Shown here: piece by piece, positions 35,462 to 41,888 of the stretch
Numbering within the stretch: the first letter of the stretch is position 1
How the letters are laid out: each line of letters starts with the position of its first letter
Assembly: GCA_027575765.1 (NCBI GenBank)
Contig: JANBPT010000357.1
Span: 1 to 41,888, forward strand
Source of the DNA: Tieghemiomyces parasiticus
Lineage: Eukaryota > Kickxellomycota > Dimargaritomycetes > Dimargaritales > Dimargaritaceae
Reading direction: 5' to 3'
Length of the DNA stretch: 41,888 nt
Translations under genes and position numbers: made by a program
Notes under the pieces: generated by a model
What the model saw: only the letters and a program-made list of their open reading frames with translations
Told to the model about the DNA's origin: nothing
The model's database searches: none

Positions 35462-36186
35462 CCATTTCTTGTTATTACCTGTGGTAGCCCTTCTATCCTA
35501 CGTCCTGTCTAGCTCTCCGCCTCCGGCTGTATTTTTTTGAAGAGGGGGGGGGTGCCATCGCGCCAAAGGCAAGGGGACCTGGCCCGTACGACCGAGGGCC
35601 ACCGCCACTCTTGCCCCGTCTTTATCGCTGATCGGGCACGGGCCAACTCGCCACCACCACTGCCACCGTACACCCTTCCGTTCCCTCCCTCCCTCCCTCC
35701 TCCACTCTCTCTTTGTGACACGCTTCGGGCTCCGTTGGACGGACCGATGCGCGGTCATTCGAACACGGGAGGCCAGAAGTCCCAGGGCCAACGTCCTTGA
35801 CCATTTTTACCGTCGTGGTGGAGAATATCAGCGGCGGGCCAATTTCTATGGTCGGGCTAGTCGCTAAAATTGTCACCCGCTTTGCCACCTTATAATCTCG
35901 CCAACACCCTGCCCCTCTCTGCAAAATGTATTGCCTACCTTTATATTTATTATGACCTTGCTCGTTCTATAATCAATGCCTATCTATTTGTCGACGCTGC
36001 TATGAGTATAGTAGCTTAACTGTTCACGCCACCACTCTCTTCCATTTCATTGCAACATTGACTTCGTCTCGTCAGCTCCCAACTCCTTCACCATATTTCT
36101 CATCTCCCTTATCAACGCTCCATTCTGTATTCTCGAGTGAGTTGAGTTTTCAGGTTTAGAGTCTTTATTACTCGGTTTAACTTTCA

Positions 36187-36192
36187 TATATA
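36187..36192 (+). promoter_or_regulatory. TATA box of LPMO-like gene 2
   Basis: TATATA in CATATATACCATCG, 136 nt before the ATG at 36323. Its distance to the ATG is almost the same as in LPMO-like gene 1. Confidence 0.5.
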
Positions 36193-36322
36193 CCATCGAG
36201 GCTTTATCGTGCCGAGTCCACAAACGCCTCTGTCCCAATCTTTCGATACCAGGGTTTACTATCCGGTAAAACAGTCCCGACCTGTGACGCCGGACCACCT
36301 CACCACCGACAGCCCAGCTACC

Positions 36323-37144
36323 ATGGCACGTTTTGTCCGCCTTCTAGTCTCCCTGGTCGCACTGGCAGCCATCGCTAATTACGTAGCGGCGCACAGTGCA
36401 CTGGGCTACCCTAAGCCCCGCGTTGGGCTTAAGGAAACTGGCGGGGCCTGTGGGGCTGGTATGGGCTGTAAAGGGCCCTGCAACATGCCCAAATCGGCGT
36501 CCGACGCGAACAACCTGTCCCCCAACCTTCCCATATTCCAGCGTGGTCAAGTCATTCAGCCCTGGTGGAACCGCATGAACCACCCGGGTGGGTTCGTGCG
36601 GTTCGCCTTCGTTCCGTTTAGTCAATCCGACGACTGGGACGCCTTTAATTCCAATGTGGCCCAATACACCTGTTACGAGAAAGGATGTGGCCCCGACAAC
36701 CCCAATTTCACCATGTTTGAAGCCGGGAATGGACCCGGCAACGGCCAATGTAGCGCATCGCTCACCATCCCGACGCATTTCCCCGACAACACCGTCGTCA
36801 CCCTGCAGTGGATATGGTTCGGTGGTGGGGTATACTATGCTCAACCGAAGGCCGGGTTTGGAGAGTATTATTCCTGTACTGACCTGGTAATTAAAGGTGG
36901 TGCCCAGGTTACCGTCCCGCACGCGGGTAAATCGACACCGCCGCCGTTCGTTGGCAAGGACTATGCAAACCCAAACGCCGAGGTGTGCAAGTACTGGTCG
37001 TCGAACAAGGTGGGGGATTGTTCGTTCGGTGACCGTAAACCCAGTCCCGTGGCGGGCAACCTGCTTTCCCAGTCCCTTGAACCATGCGTTGTCAATGCAT
37101 CCTCCTCAGCGGGCAGTCGAGTGGGCAAACCCTTTGGCTACTAA
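36323..37144 (+). CDS. Secreted LPMO-like protein 2 (chitin-binding type-4)
   Basis: Intronless, 273 residues. The signal peptide (1-23, ending NYVAA) exposes His24 (HSALGYPKPR); the second brace His is His87 in RMNHPGGFVRFAF. YYSCTDLVI supplies the aromatic-plus-Cys segment near the C-terminal end of the core. It resembles LPMO-like protein 1 along the whole length, including GCKGPC, TCYEKGCGPDNP, GNGPGN, WFGGGVYYAQP and a C-terminal CKYWSSNKVGDC ... LLSQSLEPC ... GKPFGY extension. The two are therefore recent paralogues compared with the third copy. The frame is open upstream to 36209, but the signal peptide marks the start. Likely role and uncertainty are as for copy 1: a secreted copper oxidase acting on an insoluble polysaccharide, substrate unknown. 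Confidence 0.85.
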   Translation: MARFVRLLVSLVALAAIANYVAAHSALGYPKPRVGLKETGGACGAGMGCKGPCNMPKSASDANNLSPNLPIFQRGQVIQPWWNRMNHPGGFVRFAFVPFSQSDDWDAFNSNVAQYTCYEKGCGPDNPNFTMFEAGNGPGNGQCSASLTIPTHFPDNTVVTLQWIWFGGGVYYAQPKAGFGEYYSCTDLVIKGGAQVTVPHAGKSTPPPFVGKDYANPNAEVCKYWSSNKVGDCSFGDRKPSPVAGNLLSQSLEPCVVNASSSAGSRVGKPFGY

Positions 37145-37221
37145 GTTGATTGGGGTAGTGTTTTCCCGTCCACCACCATCATTTCTATATCCCCTTGAGA
37201 GAGTGCTCGAAAAACATCTAT

Positions 37222-37227
37222 AATAAA
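37222..37227 (+). terminator. AATAAA polyadenylation signal of LPMO-like gene 2
   Basis: AATAAA within CTATAATAAATATCG, 77 nt after the stop. Confidence 0.55.
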
Positions 37228-39254
37228 TATCGTCATCTGGGTCTGCCTTCCCTCAATTAAGAGTGGGGAGTGAGCCATTGTCGCAGCAAGGTGAGTGTGT
37301 GGTGCGATGTAAAAAAAAAAGCAAAACGTCGATGACGTAGGAGGTGATCCAGCGAGGTGTTCCCAACAATGTCAGGGGAAGGAAGAAAGCTATATACTGT
37401 CGGGCCAGGGATTAGTACGTTGGGGCCATATTAGGGTACAATAGGGGCCAGTAGAGTACACTTTCAGAGCGATTGGCTCGCTCTCCATGAAAGTCCAAGG
37501 CCATGCGAGGAGACAGGCCAAATTTTATGCCTTACAATGGAGTATCATTTGGGCCTGTGAAACGTATTTGTTTGGTTATGGCTGTGCTTGGCATTACCAT
37601 TGATATCCCGAATCTTGTGGCGACGTCACCGTCCATCGAGAAAATAATTAGGATGGGTCCTTTGCCCCCCTGGAGTTTCCCTAGGAGGAGCCTAATGCAA
37701 GACTTAACGTGGTTAGAGCGAATTGCTGAAAATATATTTAGGATCTTAGCGTAGGGTCTATGATTGATTGTTTGTAATGAACATGGTGGCGTTGCAGGCC
37801 TTGTAAGTAGCACTGACGCAGTCTGCTCAGAGGTAATGCAGATAGGAGACCTCAAGGTATGATGGTGGCTAAGGAAACCGCACAGGTGGCCGGTTGGTGA
37901 GCTAGCGATTGACCAGTAAAGTGAGTAGGAGAAGATTCACGCCAGTCATGTATATCATCCATTCGCACTACGAATACGAATTCGATGGCTGTTGGCTGAT
38001 CAATGGTGCTTGGTAATGATAGGCTCTTCGCTCTATAAGGCAGTTGAACATGTTGAAATAGCCGGTTGAAGGAAAGACAAAAACACGGTGTGCATCGTTC
38101 TGGCGTATTTAAACGTTGCTGGATCGGCTGAGGTAGAAGGAAACTATCGCAAGACTAGCGATGGTTGGTCAAGATCACTGGAATGCCAGCTCCGGATACG
38201 TACATATCGAAGAATGGTAAGACGCGTACACATCCTCCTCACCCATCATAATTAAATTTCAATCCCAGCCATCAACGGAGGTACTGGACTCTCACCAAAG
38301 TATAGCCGAGCCCCGGTACACCATCGTGGTAGACTTGACCAGCAGTTATGCGAGCATGCCTTTCCATTGCCCACCAGTTTCGGTTGCCACACTTGGTATA
38401 GCCGCCATGTCAGCAGCCAGGGGGCCTATTGGCCACGGCTCCATTGTCAAAAAAATACGGATCTACCAACAGGACCAACGCCGAGCAATGCGTCTCTCTT
38501 CCTTTTGGTGGTAGTTTTTTCCGCTAACTCACGACCTGCTCATCCCTCACCTCTTCACCTTCACCCGCTCCGATTTGCACATCCACCTCCGTCTTTATCT
38601 GGATGGTGTTCACACAGTAATCTCTCTCACTTCAGCCGAGCTGCCTATTGCCTATCTTGTCGACAAGTGCAGGCTCAGGAGCCGGCCATCCTTCACTTGT
38701 TAAGCCTTCGGCTAATAACAACTGGTCTCGAATGTGAAGATGATGTGCTCGCAAACGTTGAGGTGCACTGAGCGAGAAGTAAGGGCGGGGAGGGCATCCA
38801 ACGGCGGGTAGTAAGTAGGCATTTTCTCTGCATCGGTTCCATTCATTGGTGTGACTAGCTCCGGAACTATCAGCAGGTCGTAAAGGGGTGTCTTCACGGT
38901 TTACATATTATCCGGATTTTGATCAAAAGGAAGTGCCCAGAACTTAAAGCGTCAAGTGGTGAAGGGGGAGGCTGAAGGAGGAAAGGGGGGGAGGGCAGAG
39001 GAAAAGAAGCGAGAGGATGGATCGTCGAATTGGCCCGGCATTATTGGTTTTATCAGTTCGTAGCCATTATCCACCCGCTCTCTGTATTGATCGACCGAGG
39101 AGTAGCAGTGGAGCTAGGACATCCTTTCTGGGTCAAGAGTGCCTCGTCCCTCTGCTAGGTTTTCTTGATGTGCCGTTTGGCTTTGGTGCCAGGCGGAAAA
39201 AATGGAGGTGGGGGGTGTAATAACCGTTTCCGCTTTCCGCTTGAAAATGGTACC

Positions 39255-39303
39255 TATAAAGGATGGACTACCTGGCCGTCGTCTTTAGATACGGGTATAT
39301 AAT
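39255..39303 (+). promoter_or_regulatory. TATA-like elements upstream of LPMO-like gene 3
   Basis: TATAAA at 39255-39260 and TATATAAT at 39296-39303 lie 240-290 nt before the ATG, farther than in copies 1 and 2. Which one is used cannot be told; the leader in between is T-rich. Confidence 0.4.
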
Positions 39304-39545
39304 TCTAATCACACGGCAACACCTTACTACTAACTAGGCTTTTCCTGTCTGGTCATTATTTTCATACATGTTTTAAACCTTATTTCCATCATACCCATTG
39401 GGACGCATTGCTACTTCCTCCCCAACGCCTTAGAGCAATTCAGTTTTTTTTTTTTAATTTTTCTACTGAACACCATTTACTGCCCGTACGATAGCCCCCC
39501 TAAATCATTTTACTCACCCCGCTCCCCACCATTAATATCACCAAG

Positions 39546-40655
39546 ATGAAGGGATCTCTTTTAACTATGGGAGCTGCGCTCCTCATGTCTTCCTTGGGCC
39601 TCGTCGATGCCCATGGTATGTTGTATCAAATTTCGAGCAACACCGTCGTTTCCGGACCCAATTCCATCGGTTCCCGCGGTAACAAGGAGTTCTGGGGTAC
39701 CTGCGGCGCAGGTCAGGGCTGCACAGGTCCCTGCGACAGCCCGCGCGCTGACGTCGACTGGACCTACACCGCCCGCCCCACGGTCGGCCGTGGTACCGAG
39801 CTCACCGTGAGCTGGAAACGCCTCAACCATCCCGGCGGCTTCGTCCGTCTGGCCATCGCGCCATTCGATCAGTCGGACAGCTGGGAAGCCTTTAACAATA
39901 ACATCGTGGGCGGGTCCTGCTATGAGCGCGGGTGCGGGGCCACCGCTGCGGATAACAAGAACTTCTGGGGTCCTCTGACCGGTTCCGGCTCGGATACCTG
40001 CTCGACCACCATCACCGTGCCGCAGAACCTGGCCGACGGCAAATACACCATCCAGTGGATGTGGCATGGCGGTGGTATTGTGTTTGGTCAGAAAGACTCG
40101 GCCTTTGGCGAATTCTACGGGTGCACCGACTTCAAGATCCAGGGCGGGTCTGCCCCGGTGAGCGCTGCCCCGACCGCCGTGGACTTTAAGGGCGGAGACT
40201 TTATCCAGCCCAACGCTGACGACTGCCGGTTCTGGAAGTGCGATAAGGTCGGTATGTGCACCTACGGTGGCCGTAAGCCCGCTAACGCCCATGACCCTAT
40301 CGAGGCCAACGCTACCTTGGACCCTGCTTTCACCAATGTCGGGCCCCAGCGCGGTCGTCCCGACTGGGCTGGCCGTGTGAACCACGTCCCCAGCAACAAC
40401 GGCACCGCCGCTACCACCAGCGCTACTATTACAACCTCTCCTGTCGCTACCGGCTCCGTTTCGGCCCCTATCCCCACTTCTCCCAGCGGCAACGATGATA
40501 CCGGCTCGGGCAACGGCGATGTCGAGGATGGCACTAGCACTCCCTCGGAAACCTCCCCCACCGCTCCCGGCTCTACCTCGGCCCACGGCGGTAAGAAGTG
40601 CATGCGCAAGTGTCGCGGTCATAAGTGCAAGGCCCCTACCTCTTCTGTGATTTAA
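39546..40655 (+). CDS. Secreted LPMO-like protein 3 with Ser/Thr-rich tail
   Basis: Intronless, 369 residues. The signal peptide (1-22, ending LVDA) exposes His23 (HGMLYQISS); the second brace His is His95 in RLNHPGGFVRLAI. Shared core features are GTCGAGQGCTGPC, FDQSDSWEAF, SCYERGCG, WMWHGGGIVFGQ and FGEFYGCTDFKI. It starts HG rather than HS, so it is the divergent copy. The extension carries CRFWKCDKVGMC. Unlike the other two it continues with about 80 residues rich in Ser, Thr, Pro and Gly (probably O-glycosylated) and ends in a basic Cys block, KKCMRKCRGHKCK. The tail could anchor or target the enzyme to a charged polymer; no GPI signal is evident. Expected to be a copper-dependent polysaccharide oxidase; substrate unknown. 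Confidence 0.85.
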   Translation: MKGSLLTMGAALLMSSLGLVDAHGMLYQISSNTVVSGPNSIGSRGNKEFWGTCGAGQGCTGPCDSPRADVDWTYTARPTVGRGTELTVSWKRLNHPGGFVRLAIAPFDQSDSWEAFNNNIVGGSCYERGCGATAADNKNFWGPLTGSGSDTCSTTITVPQNLADGKYTIQWMWHGGGIVFGQKDSAFGEFYGCTDFKIQGGSAPVSAAPTAVDFKGGDFIQPNADDCRFWKCDKVGMCTYGGRKPANAHDPIEANATLDPAFTNVGPQRGRPDWAGRVNHVPSNNGTAATTSATITTSPVATGSVSAPIPTSPSGNDDTGSGNGDVEDGTSTPSETSPTAPGSTSAHGGKKCMRKCRGHKCKAPTSSVI

Positions 40656-41888
40656 GCAGCTCGCTGGTCTGCAATCACATCATCTTTGATGCTAACCCAC
40701 CAACGTCCCTTAATTGGTAGCCTACTTCCCATAATAAACCGAACCGATACTTCCACCAGTGCTCCCCTTGCCTCATTAGGCGTTTGTACGGTCAGTCGGC
40801 ACCTGTAGCACAGTGGCTATCTGCCCTCTAGGCACTGCGTTGCATTCTGCGGCATTTCGTGACGGTGGTTTCACAGACCTGGCTTATTTTTGGTGCGAAG
40901 GCGATATTGGGTGCAGCGGATTGGCGTCAAGTAGGGACAGTTGGAAAATGAATAGTTGGCGGACGACGGACCTATTGCCTCAAGAAGTATAATCCGACCT
41001 CCGTTCGGTGTCCAGGCCGGCACCTGTCCCTCCTGGTCAAGTCGGCTATATAATCCTCGACGGCTAGGGATGAACCAGACATTCTGGTTTCAATTAGCAG
41101 TCCACCGAGTAACTTGGCCGGCTGCCGGTCGTACAGAGAACCGAAGACGGCTCGCCCCTGAGCTCCACTACCCTCCAGAGTTACACCGCTCTAAGATGCT
41201 GCGTACGTGAGTGCGGCTGAGTTTGGCGTATCCTCCCTGGCGAGGATTGCAGCCCACTTTCTTCGTTCATTCTTCTGGCTATTAGGGAGATGCCTGGCCC
41301 TTCGTGAAACTTTGTTTAATTTATCTGAGTCCACCATCGAGCAGGAGCGGATGCCCCCCCCCCTGTGTTAACAGCTAACCTTTCTTTCACCATCCCAGCC
41401 TTCAGAGTGACTTGCTCATCGAGTCATCCCACCGCTCGCCAATCCTCTCCCCTTGGCTCTCTGCGCACAAGAACAATCGCCTCCTTACTTCCCCCTCCCC
41501 CACCCTTCATCGTGCCGCCGCAGCCTATAGGACACGGCGGAGCGGCACACTCCCATCTCTGACGCCATACAGTACCCCTCTATTACAAGCGGGCGATGTG
41601 AGCCTCGGGCGGGGTTTAATTTTAGTTGGCGCCGAAACCTCCCCCGCCTTCTCTCGCCATATACACTGCCTGTCGTCCTTGGCGGGTGGGGGGAGGAGAG
41701 AACAACCGTCGCTAATTTCGGTGGGGGGTCCACTGGTCAGGTCGTCACGCCCAACCCTCCACTCTCAGCCAAGTGCGCCACCCCGGCCTGGAGATAGGGA
41801 GTCTTTTCCATAACCCAACCCTATGATCTTCTACCAGCACCCACCGTCTGATTGCCCTCACCCCGCACACCTCACCCATCGTGGTGGT
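40656..41888. other. Right-end region, no supported gene
   Basis: 1.2 kb after the third LPMO-like gene, with its polyadenylation signal and a C10 run (41354-41363). Pyrimidine-rich sequence toward the edge could be the promoter of a gene beyond the window. The open frames here are Ser/Pro-rich and unrecognised. Confidence 0.5.
40733..40738 (+). terminator. AATAAA polyadenylation signal of LPMO-like gene 3
   Basis: AATAAA within CCCATAATAAACCG, 77 nt after the stop, the same distance as in LPMO-like gene 2. Confidence 0.55.

Larger units (their letters stand above)
33512..36322. other. Intergenic region between LPMO-like genes 1 and 2
   Basis: 2.8 kb. Holds a hairpin followed by a T run (34203-34234), a CT microsatellite (35446-35461) and a G9 run (35544-35552). 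Short open frames show no recognisable product. Confidence 0.55.
37145..39545. other. Intergenic region between LPMO-like genes 2 and 3
   Basis: 2.4 kb. Contains an A run near 37311-37320 and a T12 run at 39444-39455, about 90 nt before the third LPMO-like gene. Open frames on both strands around 37503-37855 lack recognisable motifs. Confidence 0.55.

Noticed and set aside
35745..35820. GTGTTCGAATGACC on the minus strand, considered as a tRNA T arm
   Set aside because: The T stem does not pair and there is no acceptor stem or convincing A box.
39561..40622. 353-codon open frame antisense to LPMO-like gene 3
   Set aside because: It mirrors a GC-rich coding gene with strong third-position bias, is almost all Gly, Ala, Val and Arg, and has no known motif. 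The sense frame has a signal peptide and family motifs.

Overview
The window is nuclear DNA of a fungus. Genes are split by short introns (about 115-335 nt) with GTAAGT, GTAGGT or GTGAGT donors and TAG or CAG acceptors, AATAAA signals follow several stops, and the gene set is fungal: ERG20, ERG6, xylulokinase, an Rpd3L subunit (Sds3), an exosome ring subunit (Rrp46), Get5, a Tvp15-type Golgi protein, Ric8 and a mitochondrial PPR protein. Ric8 together with three secreted LPMO-like (chitin-binding type-4) proteins suggests an early-diverging filamentous lineage (Zoopagomycota or Mucoromycota, perhaps Kickxellomycotina/Dimargaritales). That placement is inference; the species cannot be named from sequence alone.

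Layout. 1-182 is the C-terminal end of an unidentified gene. 1.4-5.7 kb holds SDS3 (-) and RRP46 (+) head to head, then a TVP15-like gene (-). 7.0-12.7 kb carries xylulokinase and a 1064-residue PPR protein in tandem (+). 13.1-18.6 kb holds an unknown 149-residue protein (-), then ERG20 and ERG6 on the same strand. 19.4-22.9 kb has a divergent pair: a protein with an apparent signal peptide joined to an F-box-like motif (-), and a small secreted basic protein (+). 23.5-29.4 kb has GET5 and RIC8 (+). From 29.4 kb to the end is gene-poor DNA with three intronless, tandem, secreted LPMO-like genes about 3 kb apart.

How they fit together. Most of the left two thirds is housekeeping: chromatin repression, RNA decay, membrane-protein targeting, Golgi membrane function, G-alpha protein chaperoning and mitochondrial RNA handling. 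ERG20 and ERG6 act in the same isoprenoid-to-ergosterol route and are neighbours. The right end and the 19-23 kb region look accessory and outward-facing, with secreted copper-oxidase-like proteins, a small secreted protein and a possible secreted F-box-like protein. No transposon, tRNA, rRNA or CRISPR array was found. Twelve G or C homopolymer runs of 9 nt or more lie outside every annotated exon.
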